Shown here: one piece after another, positions 1-7,715 of the stretch
Layout: every line of letters begins with the position of its first letter
How positions within the stretch are numbered: position 1 is the stretch's first letter
NCBI GenBank assembly: GCA_015486775.1
Contig: WFRA01000009.1
Coordinates: 1-17,098 of the forward strand
Origin: Kiritimatiellales bacterium
Lineage (GTDB): Bacteria > Verrucomicrobiota > Kiritimatiellia > Kiritimatiellales > Pontiellaceae
Reading direction: 5' to 3'
Length of the DNA stretch: 17,098 bases
Notes under the pieces: model-generated
Database searches by the model: none
What the model saw: the letters and a program-made list of their open reading frames with translations, nothing else
What the model was told of the DNA's origin: nothing
Program-made: the position numbers and the translations under genes

Positions 1-39
1 AACAAAATGCTCGCGGAGGTTTCCGATTATGCAGAATAA
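1..39 (+). CDS. atpA: V-type ATP synthase subunit A, C-terminal tail (partial)
   Basis: Frame 1 is open from the window edge and reads [12 protein letters not shown] before a TAA at 37-39. It overlaps the start of subunit B by 11 bases, which is the arrangement expected for translationally coupled ATPase genes. Identity as catalytic subunit A is inferred only from its place directly before subunit B; twelve residues are too few to show homology. The Shine-Dalgarno sequence of subunit B lies inside these codons. Confidence 0.5.
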   Translation, partial: NKMLAEVSDYAE

Positions 40-1327
40 AGTATACCACCGGATTGAACAGATTACCGGCAACGTGATTGTGGTGAAGGCCGAGGGCGTG
101 ATCAATGGCGAGCTGGCGCAGGTGGATGCCGCGCACGGCATGTCGCTGGCTCAGGTGATCCGCCTCGAAAATGAAAACGTGTTCCTCCAGGTTTTCGCGG
201 GCGGACGCGGAGTGAGTACCGATGCGAAGGTTCGCTTTTTGGGGCGCACCATGCAGGTGCCTTTCTCCGAAAACCTGCTCGGCCGCGTATTTACCGGTTC
301 GGGCGCACCGCGCGACAAGGGGCCGGCCATCACTGAAAACATGATCGAGATCGGCGGCCCGTCCGTCAACCCCGCCAAACGCATCATCCCGCGCAACATG
401 GTGCGAACCGGCATCCCGATGATCGATGTCTTCAACACGCTGGTGGAATCGCAAAAGCTCCCGATCTTTTCGGTGGCGGGCGAGCCCTACAACGAGCTGT
501 TGGCGCAGATCGCCCTCCAGGCCGAAGTAGACATCATTATCCTCGGCGGCATGGGTCTGAAGCACGACGACTATCTCTACTTCCGCGACAAGCTCGACGA
601 ATCCGGCGCCCTCTCGCGCTCGGTCATGTTTGTCCACACCGCCTCCGACCCCACCGTGGAGTGCCTGCTCGTGCCCGACATCTCGCTGGCCGTCGCCGAA
701 AAATATGCGCTCGAAAACAAGCGCGTGCTCGTGCTCCTCACCGACATGACCAACTTTGCCGACTCCATGAAAGAGGTGGCCATCACCATGGAGCAGATCC
801 CCTCCAACCGGGGCTATCCCGGCGACCTCTACTCGCAGCTCGCCTCCCGCTACGAAAAGGCGGTCGACTTCGAGGGCAGCGGTTCCATCACCATCCTGGC
901 CGTCACCACCATGCCGGGCGACGACGTAACCCACCCGGTTCCGGACAACACCGGCTACATCACCGAGGGTCAGTTCTACCTCAAGAACGGCCGGATCGAG
1001 CCGTTTGGTTCGCTCAGCCGCCTCAAGCAGCAGGTGAACGATCGCACGCGCGACGACCACCGCGCCATCATGGACACCATGATCCAGCTCTACGCCTCCT
1101 ACAAAGAGACCCTCGAAAAGCAGTCGATGGGTTTCCGCATGAGCGACTGGGACAACAAGCTGCTTAAATATGGCGAACGCTTCGAAACCGAAATGATGGA
1201 GATCACCCTCAACATTTCACTCGAAGATGCCCTCGATGCCGGCTGGCGGCTCCTGGCCGACTGCTTCGAGCCCGCCGAAACCGGAATCGCCTCCAAGCTC
1301 ACCGATCAATTCTGGCCGAAGGACTAG
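29..1327 (+). CDS. atpB: V-type ATP synthase subunit B
   Basis: Non-catalytic nucleotide-binding subunit of the V1 sector; three copies alternate with three A subunits in the cytoplasmic head. The 432-residue length fits the bacterial V/A-type B family. Visible marks are an N-terminal beta-barrel segment (about 1-75), a degenerate P-loop region SVAGEPYNE at about 148-156 in place of a true GxxxxGKT, the [18 protein letters not shown] strand at about 233-250, and the [18 protein letters not shown] block at about 259-276. The C-terminal helical domain ends near TDQFWPKD. The ATG has a CGGAGG Shine-Dalgarno sequence at 14-19, inside the end of subunit A. The missing Walker lysine is normal for B subunits and is what separates them from A. 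Confidence 0.96.
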   Translation: MQNKVYHRIEQITGNVIVVKAEGVINGELAQVDAAHGMSLAQVIRLENENVFLQVFAGGRGVSTDAKVRFLGRTMQVPFSENLLGRVFTGSGAPRDKGPAITENMIEIGGPSVNPAKRIIPRNMVRTGIPMIDVFNTLVESQKLPIFSVAGEPYNELLAQIALQAEVDIIILGGMGLKHDDYLYFRDKLDESGALSRSVMFVHTASDPTVECLLVPDISLAVAEKYALENKRVLVLLTDMTNFADSMKEVAITMEQIPSNRGYPGDLYSQLASRYEKAVDFEGSGSITILAVTTMPGDDVTHPVPDNTGYITEGQFYLKNGRIEPFGSLSRLKQQVNDRTRDDHRAIMDTMIQLYASYKETLEKQSMGFRMSDWDNKLLKYGERFETEMMEITLNISLEDALDAGWRLLADCFEPAETGIASKLTDQFWPKD

Positions 1328-1330
1328 TAA

Positions 1331-1350
1331 GGGCAGGTTGCAACCTGCCC
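1331..1350. repeat. Perfect 20-bp palindrome between atpB and atpD
   Basis: Starting three bases after the atpB stop, GGGCAGGT-TGCA-ACCTGCCC reads the same on both strands. In RNA it gives an 8-bp GC-rich stem with a UGCA tetraloop. No U-run follows, so it is not an intrinsic terminator. A second short palindrome, ACCCATGGGT, follows at 1353-1362. Possible roles are mRNA stabilisation or processing between the 3-copy and 1-copy subunit genes, or one copy of a dispersed palindromic repeat; the window alone cannot decide. Confidence 0.8.
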
Positions 1351-1370
1351 ATACCCATGGGTGCTGAAAC

Positions 1371-1958
1371 ATGGCAAAGATCAAGCTAACCAAAAACGAG
1401 CTCAAGACGCAGCGCGATTCGCTGGCGCGGTTCAACCGCTATCTGCCGACGCTGCAACTCAAGAAGCAGCAGCTGCAGATGGAGATGCGGCGGCTGGACC
1501 AGGAGATCGAGGAAAAGCGCGACGAAGAGCAGGAGGCCCGCGCCAAGCTGAGCGCCTGGATTCAGCTCTACTCCGAGCCGATCGACCTGGCGCCCTTCGC
1601 CGAGCTGGAATCGTTCCAGACCTCGCACGGCAACATTGCCGGCGTGAACATTCCCATCCTTGAAAACCTGATTTTCAAAGAAGCCCTTCCCGACCTCTTC
1701 GAAACCGACCCCTGGACGGACGAGGGCATCCGCGTGCTCAAGCAACTAACCCGCCTGCGCGTGGAGCGCCAGATTCTTGAAGAGCAGCACCGCCTACTCG
1801 CCGAAGAGCTGCGCACCACCACCCAGCGCGTCAACCTCTTCGAAAAAGTCAAGATTCCCGAAGCCAAGGAAAACATCCGCGTCATCCGCATCTTCATGGG
1901 CGACCAGCAGACCGCCGCCGTCGCCCGCTCCAAAATCGCCAAAGGAAAATCAGCTTAG
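1371..1958 (+). CDS. atpD: V-type ATP synthase subunit D
   Basis: Central rotor stalk subunit of V1, one copy per complex, turning inside the A3B3 head. The 195-residue product is rich in charged helix-forming residues. Two long coiled-coil helices are visible, at about residues 5-65 (LTKNELKTQRDSLARFNRYL onward) and about 125-185 (LKQLTRLRVERQILEEQHRL onward), with a shorter middle region; this is the hairpin architecture of the family. The ATG is 43 bases after the atpB stop. Only a weak GGTG at 1360-1363 could act as a Shine-Dalgarno sequence, in contrast to atpB and atpK. Its place in the operon and its length support the call. Confidence 0.93.
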   Translation: MAKIKLTKNELKTQRDSLARFNRYLPTLQLKKQQLQMEMRRLDQEIEEKRDEEQEARAKLSAWIQLYSEPIDLAPFAELESFQTSHGNIAGVNIPILENLIFKEALPDLFETDPWTDEGIRVLKQLTRLRVERQILEEQHRLLAEELRTTTQRVNLFEKVKIPEAKENIRVIRIFMGDQQTAAVARSKIAKGKSA

Positions 1959-1968
1959 GATAAAAGGA

Positions 1969-2046
1969 AACCGCGAATGAACGCCAATAGACGCAAATGG
2001 ATTTGGAAAAGCAGAGCATTCGTGCCGATTCGAGAAATTCGTGGTT
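1969..2046. repeat. Word-repeat element between atpD and atpI
   Basis: This 78-bp stretch begins with AACCGCGAAT (1969-1978) and ends with ATTCGTGGTT (2037-2046), a 10-bp inverted pair with one mismatch. Inside, the left part repeats variants of CGCGAATGAACGC, CCAATAGACGC and CAAATGG, and the right part carries inverted variants (ATTCGTGCCGATTCGAGAAATTCG). Intergenic elements of this GAACGCGAAT style recur in many bacterial genomes, as far as I recall. It lies directly before the atpI start and accounts for the spurious upstream extension of that reading frame. Confidence 0.6.
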
Positions 2047-2053
2047 AAATATT

Positions 2054-3856
2054 ATGATCGTTAAGATGAAAAAACTGACGCTCCTGTGTACGCGGGCGCA
2101 ACAGGAGCAGACGCTGGACAAGCTGCGGGATCTGCAGGTGGTTCATGTCGAGCATGTCCAAGCCCCCGACGGTGCCGATCTGGAAAAAGCCCGCAACCAC
2201 CTGCTCTACGTCCAGCGCGCGCAGGAAGTTCTGGCGGCTCATCCCGATACCGAACCCACTGGCACCGGCCCCGACGAGCTGGCCGACAAAGTATGGGCAC
2301 TAATCCATCGGGAAAAAGAGCTCAAAGAATCCATCCAAGCCTTGGAACACGAGCACGCCCGCATCGCCCCCTTTGGCGAATTTGACCCGCGCGCCATCCA
2401 AAAACTCAACGAAGAAGGGCTCTTCGTCAAGCTCTACGAACTCCCGGCCAAAAACACCCCCGAAGCCCCCGATGGCGTGGCCATAACCGAAATTAGCAGG
2501 GGGAAATACGACACCTATGTCCTGGCGGTTTCCAAAAACGATTTCACCCTCCCGGCGCACGAAGTCCGCCTGCCCGACCGCTCGCTCTCGCGCATCGAGC
2601 ACCATCTCGAAAAAAACAAAAAGGCGCTCGAAGAGACCGAAGCCCAGTTCCAGAAATATGCGGGCGACAAAAAGATTGCCGACGAGATTGTGGCCAAAGC
2701 CGAGGATGCCGTCCGATACTTGGAAGTCCGGCAAGGCATGGGCACCGACAGCGCCGTCACCTACCTCCAAGGCTTCTACCCCATCGACCGCGAGGCCGAC
2801 CTCGTCGCCGCCGCAGAAGAAAATGGATGGGGCTACCAGTTCGAAGAAACCTCCGACGACGACATGCCCCCCACCCTGCTCCGCAACCCCAAGTGGGTCA
2901 ACCCCATCAAGCCGGTCTTCCAAATGATTGGTGTGCTCCCCGGATACCGCGAACTCGATGTGAGTGCCGTATTTCTCATTTTCCTCAGTATCTTTTATGC
3001 GTTTCTGATCGGGGATGCGGGATACGGATTCATGTTTGTGGCGATTAGCCTCTTCTTCAAAGCCAAATACAAGGGCAATGAAAAAGCACAATACATCATG
3101 AACCTGCTGATTTTGATGAGCAGTTGCACGATCGTCTGGGGCATGCTGACCGGAGTCTACTTTGGAATTTCTTTCGACGCACTGCCAGCCCCCCTGCGCT
3201 CGCTCTCTTCGGGCTGGCTGATCGGCCACGGGGATCCGGAAGTTGCCAAAACCAATGTTATGCATGTCTGCTTCACCCTCGGGGCGGTTCATCTGAGCAT
3301 CGCCCACCTCTGGAACTTCATAAAAAAAATCAACACCTGGGAAGCATTGGCCAACATTGGGTGGCTCATCTGTACGTGGATGCTCTATTTTGTTGTCCTG
3401 CAGATGGTGCTGGACATCCAACCCCCTTTCTCCGCGAACTTTCTCTGGGGCGGCGTGGGCATCGGTGCCGGGCTGGTTTTTATCGCCCTACTCCTGCAAA
3501 AAGAAATTCTCGGAGTAATCACCCTAGCCTTGGACATCATTTCCAACTTTGTGGATATCATTTCATACGTCCGCCTCTATGCCGTCGGTGCCGCATCTTT
3601 CGCCATCGCCAACGCATTCAATGAAATGGCCGTGAATGCCCTCGGAGAAAAAGGGATACTGATTGGCGGACTCATTGCGACCCTCTGCATTTTTGGTGGA
3701 CACGCCCTGAATATCGCCCTTGGAGCCATGGGCATTCTCGTCCATGGAATCCGGCTCAACACCCTGGAATTTTCCAGCCATGCGGGCGTGCAGTGGGCCG
3801 GCGAAAAATTCAACCCATTCAGTAGAAAAGAAACTTCAACTCAGCAAGGAGGATAA
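2054..3856 (+). CDS. atpI: V-type ATP synthase subunit I
   Basis: Membrane stator subunit (a/I family), about 600 residues from ATG 2054. The N-terminal half is cytoplasmic and charged with coiled coils (a helix-rich stretch near KNKKALEETEAQFQKYAGDK). The C-terminal half has about seven hydrophobic segments, starting near LDVSAVFLIFLSIFYAFLIG. The segment IISYVRLYAVGAASFAIANAF carries the family's essential arginine (Arg507 in this numbering, codon 3572-3574), which faces the rotor-ring glutamate in ion transfer. The frame stays open upstream to ATG 1997, but those 19 codons come from the word-repeat element, and family members start at the MKKLTLL-type sequence, so 2054 (or 2066) is preferred. 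No clear Shine-Dalgarno sequence precedes either ATG. The TAA overlaps the Shine-Dalgarno region of atpK. Confidence 0.95.
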   Translation: MIVKMKKLTLLCTRAQQEQTLDKLRDLQVVHVEHVQAPDGADLEKARNHLLYVQRAQEVLAAHPDTEPTGTGPDELADKVWALIHREKELKESIQALEHEHARIAPFGEFDPRAIQKLNEEGLFVKLYELPAKNTPEAPDGVAITEISRGKYDTYVLAVSKNDFTLPAHEVRLPDRSLSRIEHHLEKNKKALEETEAQFQKYAGDKKIADEIVAKAEDAVRYLEVRQGMGTDSAVTYLQGFYPIDREADLVAAAEENGWGYQFEETSDDDMPPTLLRNPKWVNPIKPVFQMIGVLPGYRELDVSAVFLIFLSIFYAFLIGDAGYGFMFVAISLFFKAKYKGNEKAQYIMNLLILMSSCTIVWGMLTGVYFGISFDALPAPLRSLSSGWLIGHGDPEVAKTNVMHVCFTLGAVHLSIAHLWNFIKKINTWEALANIGWLICTWMLYFVVLQMVLDIQPPFSANFLWGGVGIGAGLVFIALLLQKEILGVITLALDIISNFVDIISYVRLYAVGAASFAIANAFNEMAVNALGEKGILIGGLIATLCIFGGHALNIALGAMGILVHGIRLNTLEFSSHAGVQWAGEKFNPFSRKETSTQQGG

Positions 3857-3857
3857 G

Positions 3858-4316
3858 ATGGATGCAGCAACAATGACAGCTTTGGCCAAATTAGGCGGAG
3901 CAATGGCTCTCAGTTTTGGAGCAATCGGATCGGCACTGGGAACGGGAACTGCAGGCATGGCGGCCGTGGGCGCATGGAAAAAATGCTACCTGCAAAGCAA
4001 GCCCGCCCCCTTCATCCTGCTCGTGTTCATCGGCGCACCCCTGTCGCAGACGATCTACGGCATGTTGTTGATGAACAACATCGGCAAACTTGCCGCAGGG
4101 GGAGGAGAAGCCATGTGGCCAGCCATGCTCGGAGCCGGAATCATCGGCGGCATCGCCATGGGCATGTCCGCATGGTATCAGGGAAAAGCCGGTGCGGCTG
4201 CCTCCGATGCGCTCGCGGAGACCGGGCAGGGGTTTGGTAACTACCTCACCACCCTCGGTGTCGTGGAAACGGTGGCGCTCTTTGTGATGATCTTCATCCA
4301 AGCCGCCATCAAATAG
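3858..4316 (+). CDS. atpK: V-type ATP synthase subunit K (rotor-ring proteolipid)
   Basis: Rotor-ring subunit of the Vo sector, 152 residues, with four transmembrane helices arranged as two hairpins, the 16-kDa type. The ion-binding glutamate is Glu137 in GVVETVALF of helix 4. The first hairpin has Ser63-Gln64 (APLSQTIYG) instead of a second carboxylate. Helix 3 has Gln108 (WYQGKAG). These match by position Thr64, Gln65, Gln110 and Glu139 of Enterococcus hirae NtpK, whose ring binds Na+; the alignment is by eye. ATG 3858 is chosen over the longer open frame because a perfect AAGGAGG lies at 3846-3852, five bases upstream, and the protein then begins at the first helix. It starts one base after the atpI stop and is the last gene of the operon. 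Confidence 0.95.
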   Translation: MDAATMTALAKLGGAMALSFGAIGSALGTGTAGMAAVGAWKKCYLQSKPAPFILLVFIGAPLSQTIYGMLLMNNIGKLAAGGGEAMWPAMLGAGIIGGIAMGMSAWYQGKAGAAASDALAETGQGFGNYLTTLGVVETVALFVMIFIQAAIK

Positions 4317-4318
4317 GC

Positions 4319-4360
4319 TTCCAATCCTTGGAAATGTGGCGCGGGCTTTCCAGCCTGCGC
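4319..4360. repeat. Two adjacent hairpin repeats after atpK
   Basis: The first is TTCCA-ATCCT-TGGAA at 4319-4333. The second is GCGCGGGCT-TTCC-AGCCTGCGC at 4339-4360, a 9-bp stem with one G-U pair. Neither has a U-run, and the real terminator follows downstream. They resemble the palindrome after atpB in being short, GC-framed and placed just behind a stop codon, so they may be dispersed palindromic repeats. Confidence 0.6.
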
Positions 4361-4365
4361 AAAGC

Positions 4366-4399
4366 AAAACGCCACGGATTACCCGTGGCGTTTTTTTTT
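4366..4399 (+). terminator. Intrinsic terminator of the V-ATPase operon
   Basis: AAAACGCCACGG (4366-4377) pairs perfectly with CCGTGGCGTTTT (4383-4394) around a 5-base loop, followed by a run of nine T at 4391-4399. It lies 49 bases after the atpK stop. The A-tract on the left side gives a short T-tract on the other strand, so it may also stop the convergent fab transcript. Confidence 0.93.
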
Positions 4400-4424
4400 G
4401 TCTATGGCCAAGACCGCCCCATGC

Positions 4425-4445
4425 GGTTTCCAGAGATTGGAAACC
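4425..4445 (-). terminator. Hairpin at the fabF stop codon
   Basis: GGTTTCCA (4425-4432) pairs with TGGAAACC (4438-4445) around GAGAT, directly overlapping the first base of the fabF stop. It has no U-run on the minus strand, so it is more likely a 3'-end stabilising structure, with termination at the bidirectional hairpin at 4366-4394. The inner part, TTCCA-N5-TGGAA, has the same arms and spacing as the hairpin at 4319-4333. Confidence 0.4.
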
Positions 4446-5692
4446 TACTTCGGCTTGGTGAAGCAGAGCGTGGCATTGTGCCCGCCAAAGCCGAGCGAGT
4501 TGCTCAGGGCGGCGTTGATTTCCATCTCCCGCGCTTGGTTGGGCACATAGTCCAGATCGCAGTCGGGATCGGGGGTGGTGTAGTTGATCGTGGGCGGCGC
4601 GATGCTGTCGCGGATCGCCAGCGCGCAGATGGCGGCTTCGACCCCGCCGGCCGCGCCGAGCATGTGGCCGGTCATGGATTTGGTGGAGCTGACGGCGACC
4701 TTGTAGGCAAGCTCTTCGCCAAGCGCGCGCTTGATGGCGAGCGTTTCGCCTTTGTCGTTGTAGTAGGTGGAGGTGCCGTGCGCGTTGATGTAGTCGATGT
4801 CTTCGGGTTTGAGCCCGGCATCGGCGATTGCGAGTGACATGCCGCGCCCGGCTTCGACGGCGGTCTCGGAGGGGGCGGTGATGTGGTAGGCATCGCAGGT
4901 GCGGCCATAGCCGGATGCTTCGCAATAGATTTTTGCCCCGCGCTTGAGGGCGTGCTGTTTTTCTTCAAGAATAACGATGCCTGCGCCCTCGGACATGACG
5001 AAGCCGTCGCGCTCCTTGTCGAACGGGCGGGATGCGCCTTCGGGGTCGTCGTTGCGGCGGCTGGTGGCACGCAGGGCGGAGAAGCCGCCGATGCCGAGCA
5101 TGGCAACGGAGGCTTCGGCACCGCCGGCCACCATGATGTCGGCATCGCCATACTGAATCATGCGCATGGCTTCGCCGATGGAATGCGTGCCGGATGCACA
5201 GGCGCTGGTGACACAGAAATTGGGCCCCTTGAAGCCATATTTTATGGCCACATATCCGGAAAGGATGTTGGTGATCATCTGGGGAATGAGCTGCGGGGAG
5301 ATGCGGCGGGGGCCGCCTTTGATTGCGCGGGCGGACTGCTCCTGCATGTACTGCATGCCGCCGATGCCGGAACTGGCAATCACACCGACGCGCTGATGGT
5401 CGATCGCGTCGAGGTCAAGGCCGGAGTCCTCGACGGCCATGGTGGCGGCGGCCATGCCCCAGATGGCAAAGGGATCCATCTTGCGGGCTTCCTTCTTGTC
5501 GAGGAACTTTTCCACGTCGAGATCGCGGATCTCGCCGCCGATCTGGACGGCATACTGGTCGATATCCGGCACGTTTTCCACGCGGGCAATGCCGGATTTC
5601 CCACTCTTGATGCCTTCCCAAAACCGATCGAGCTCGCTTGCGACAGGCGAAACAACCCCCAAGCCGGTAACCACTATTTCACGACGATCCAT
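4445..5692 (-). CDS. fabF: Beta-ketoacyl-ACP synthase II
   Basis: Cytoplasmic elongation enzyme of type II fatty-acid synthesis; it condenses malonyl-ACP with acyl-ACP. With the start at ATG 5692 the protein has 415 residues, as usual for FabF. The thiolase-fold catalytic set is visible: nucleophile Cys165 (TSACASG), His305 (NAHGTSTYYND), Lys338 (STKSMTG) and His343 (TGHMLGAAGG). The frame extends seven codons upstream to a TTG, but GAGGAG at 5699-5704 sits six bases before the ATG, so 5692 is the start. It is the last gene of the fab cluster, 84 bases after acpP, and its ribosome site is complementary to an upstream hairpin loop. Confidence 0.97.
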   Translation of the reverse strand: MDRREIVVTGLGVVSPVASELDRFWEGIKSGKSGIARVENVPDIDQYAVQIGGEIRDLDVEKFLDKKEARKMDPFAIWGMAAATMAVEDSGLDLDAIDHQRVGVIASSGIGGMQYMQEQSARAIKGGPRRISPQLIPQMITNILSGYVAIKYGFKGPNFCVTSACASGTHSIGEAMRMIQYGDADIMVAGGAEASVAMLGIGGFSALRATSRRNDDPEGASRPFDKERDGFVMSEGAGIVILEEKQHALKRGAKIYCEASGYGRTCDAYHITAPSETAVEAGRGMSLAIADAGLKPEDIDYINAHGTSTYYNDKGETLAIKRALGEELAYKVAVSSTKSMTGHMLGAAGGVEAAICALAIRDSIAPPTINYTTPDPDCDLDYVPNQAREMEINAALSNSLGFGGHNATLCFTKPK

Positions 5693-5757
5693 GACCCGCT
5701 CCTCTTTTTTCAAAAAAACCGAAATGGCCGGAACGCCTGAGGAGCGGTTCCGGCCAT
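5693..5757 (-). promoter_or_regulatory. acpP-fabF leader: hairpin, U-run and fabF Shine-Dalgarno complement
   Basis: On the minus-strand transcript an 11-bp perfect stem (plus-strand 5724-5734 and 5747-5757, ATGGCCGGAAC and its complement) closes a 12-base loop. The stem is followed, after UUCGG, by seven U, which has the form of an intrinsic terminator. The loop holds CGCUCCUC (5739-5746), the exact complement of GAGGAGCG at 5697-5704, which contains the fabF Shine-Dalgarno sequence. The loop could therefore pair with the ribosome site as an H-type pseudoknot. Sequence facts are direct; a role in lowering fabF relative to acpP is inferred. Confidence 0.6.
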
Positions 5758-5776
5758 CAACTCGCTTCGAGCCAGT

Positions 5777-6016
5777 CTACTCGCCGAAACCTTTTTCTTT
5801 CAGGTAGCTGATGACTGCCCCGACGGAAGTCATTTTCTCGGCGTCTTCGTCCGGGATTTCAGCACCGAACTCTTCTTCGAAGGCCATGACCAACTCCACG
5901 GTGTCGAGGGAGTCCGCGCCGAGATCTTCGATGAAGGACGCGCCTTCGGTTACCTGGTCGGCGTTGACGCCGAGCTGCTCAACAATGATATCTTTTACTT
6001 TATCTTCAAGTGCCAT
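5777..6016 (-). CDS. acpP: Acyl carrier protein
   Basis: Small acidic carrier of growing acyl chains, 79 residues. The phosphopantetheine serine is Ser36 in the [11 protein letters not shown] motif, and helix II that follows ([13 protein letters not shown]) is the partner-recognition helix. A strong AAGGAGA lies at 6023-6029, six bases before the ATG. The 40-base gap to fabG contains TATAAG on the minus strand (plus 6045-6050), a possible internal -10 element, but I find no matching -35. Extra transcription and a terminator-like hairpin behind the gene would both suit a protein needed in large excess. Confidence 0.98.
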   Translation of the reverse strand: MALEDKVKDIIVEQLGVNADQVTEGASFIEDLGADSLDTVELVMAFEEEFGAEIPDEDAEKMTSVGAVISYLKEKGFGE

Positions 6017-6056
6017 TTTCTATCTCCTTAGTTCTAGGTTTACACTTATACAAACA

Positions 6057-6800
6057 CTACATGACCATTCCGCCGCATGTCGAGACCACCTGCCCCGTCA
6101 CATACGCGGATACATCACTTGCCAAAAACAGAACAACGTTGGCCACGTCTTCCGGCTCGCCGAAGCGGCGAAGCGGAATGAGTTCCTTCATCTTGTTCTG
6201 GACTTCTTCGTCCAAAGCATCGGTCATGGCGGTGCGGATGAATCCGGGCGCCACGGCGTTGCAACGGACATTGCGGGAGGCCAGCTCCTTCGCAACGGTC
6301 TTGCTAAACGAAATCACACCGCCCTTGGAGGCCGCATAGTTGGCCTGCCCGGCGTTGCCCATCAGACCAATCACCGAAGCGATGTTCACGATGGTTCCGG
6401 AGCGCTGCTTCATCATGCCGCGCATCACAGCCTTGGTGCAGAGGAACGTGCCCTTGAGGTTGACGTCGAGCACGGCGTCCCAGTCGGCCTCGCTCATGCG
6501 CATGAGCAGCCCATCCTTGGTGATGCCGGCGTTGTTGACGAGTATGTCGATCTTGCCAAAATCCTTTTCGATGGCCTTGATGCCTGCGGTCACGCTATCG
6601 CCTTCGGCCACGTTCACGCCGTAGCACTCGGCGCGGCGCCCGAGCGCCCGCACTTTTCCGGCGGTCTCTTCGAGCCATGCGGCATCGAGGTCGCACAAGG
6701 CGAGATCCGCACCGGCCTCGGCCAGCTTGAGGGCGATGGCTTGTCCCAGCCCGCGGGCGGAACCGGTTACCAGCGCCGTTTTTCCATTCAATTCAAACAT
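6057..6800 (-). CDS. fabG: 3-oxoacyl-ACP reductase
   Basis: NADPH-dependent reductase of the fatty-acid cycle, short-chain dehydrogenase family, 247 residues (usual 240-250). The Rossmann motif TGSARGLG is at 12-19, NNAG at 89-92, and the catalytic tetrad is Asn114 (DVNLKG), Ser142, Tyr155 and Lys159 (YAASK). The C-terminus ([14 protein letters not shown]) is the usual FabG ending. It starts nine bases after the fabD stop with AGGAAA upstream. The cluster position rules out a general SDR. Confidence 0.97.
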   Translation of the reverse strand: MFELNGKTALVTGSARGLGQAIALKLAEAGADLALCDLDAAWLEETAGKVRALGRRAECYGVNVAEGDSVTAGIKAIEKDFGKIDILVNNAGITKDGLLMRMSEADWDAVLDVNLKGTFLCTKAVMRGMMKQRSGTIVNIASVIGLMGNAGQANYAASKGGVISFSKTVAKELASRNVRCNAVAPGFIRTAMTDALDEEVQNKMKELIPLRRFGEPEDVANVVLFLASDVSAYVTGQVVSTCGGMVM

Positions 6801-6809
6801 GAAAATTTC

Positions 6810-7715
6810 CTATTCCTTTTCCAAATCTGTTAATCGCCCGATGTTACGGACTGAACACGTCTTGTCAATACGCTTTATGAGTCCGGCCAGCACCTTGCCC
6901 GGCCCGCATTCGACAATCTCTTCCACCCCATGGGATACCATCCACTGGATCAGGGAAACCCACTGCACCGACGAGGTGATCTGCCTGACCATGTCGTCCT
7001 TCACCGATGCGGCACCATGGGGCGTGGCCGTTACGTTCGAGAGCACCGGAACCTTTTCCGGCGCAAACTCGATCCCGTCGAGGAAGGCGGCCATGGTATC
7101 GGCGGCGGGCTGCATCAGCGGCGAATGGAAAGCACCGGCCACGGGGAGGCGGATGGCGCGCTTGGCACCGGCTTCCTTCACAAGCGCTTCGGCTTGGCCG
7201 ATGGATTCGGCGGTACCGGAAAGCACGGTTTGCGCCAGCGAATTAAAGTTGGCCACGTAGCAACCGGCCTCGGCGGCAATTTTCACAAGCGCGTCGCCGT
7301 CGACGCCCATCACGGCGAGCATGGCGCCGGGGTTGGCCTCGCAGGCGGCCTGCATGGCTTCGCCGCGCGCCTTCAAGATCCTGATGGTGTCCTCGAAACC
7401 AACCACGCCCGAAACATGGAGCGCTGTCCACTCGCCGAGGCTATGCCCCGCGAGCAGGTCGTATTCCAACCCGGGCTGCTTGATTTCCAAGGCTTGGAAA
7501 GCCGCGGCGCTCGCCACAAAAATGCCGAGCTGCGCGTGGTTGGATTTGTTCAGCTCGTCCTGCGGCCCTTCGAAGCAAATTTTTTCGAGGTCGTAGCCGA
7601 GGATTTCGTTGGCTCGCTCGAATAGAGCCTTGCATTCGGGAATCGCCTCGGCGAGATCCTTGCCCATGCCGACGACCTGCGATCCCTGCCCGGGAAAAAC
7701 GATTGCTCTCTTCAT
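6810..7715 (-). CDS. fabD: Malonyl-CoA:ACP transacylase
   Basis: Transfers malonyl from CoA to ACP, supplying the extender unit. The product has 301 residues. Visible are the oxyanion motif GQGSQ (9-13), Gln62, the nucleophile elbow GHSLGEW with Ser92, the malonyl-binding Arg117 (LKARGEAMQ) and catalytic His197 (GAFHSPLM). Its ATG overlaps the fabH stop as ATGA at 7712-7715, so translation is likely coupled. Confidence 0.97.
   Translation of the reverse strand: MKRAIVFPGQGSQVVGMGKDLAEAIPECKALFERANEILGYDLEKICFEGPQDELNKSNHAQLGIFVASAAAFQALEIKQPGLEYDLLAGHSLGEWTALHVSGVVGFEDTIRILKARGEAMQAACEANPGAMLAVMGVDGDALVKIAAEAGCYVANFNSLAQTVLSGTAESIGQAEALVKEAGAKRAIRLPVAGAFHSPLMQPAADTMAAFLDGIEFAPEKVPVLSNVTATPHGAASVKDDMVRQITSSVQWVSLIQWMVSHGVEEIVECGPGKVLAGLIKRIDKTCSVRNIGRLTDLEKE

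Noticed and set aside
2300..3421. Long minus-strand open frame (373 codons) opposite atpI
   Set aside because: It is antisense to a well-supported gene, has no family motifs and arises from the codon bias of atpI.
7485..7499. TTCCA-N5-TGGAA inside fabD, as in the hairpins near atpK and fabF
   Set aside because: It lies in a coding region and encodes FQALE in frame, so chance or codon use explains it.
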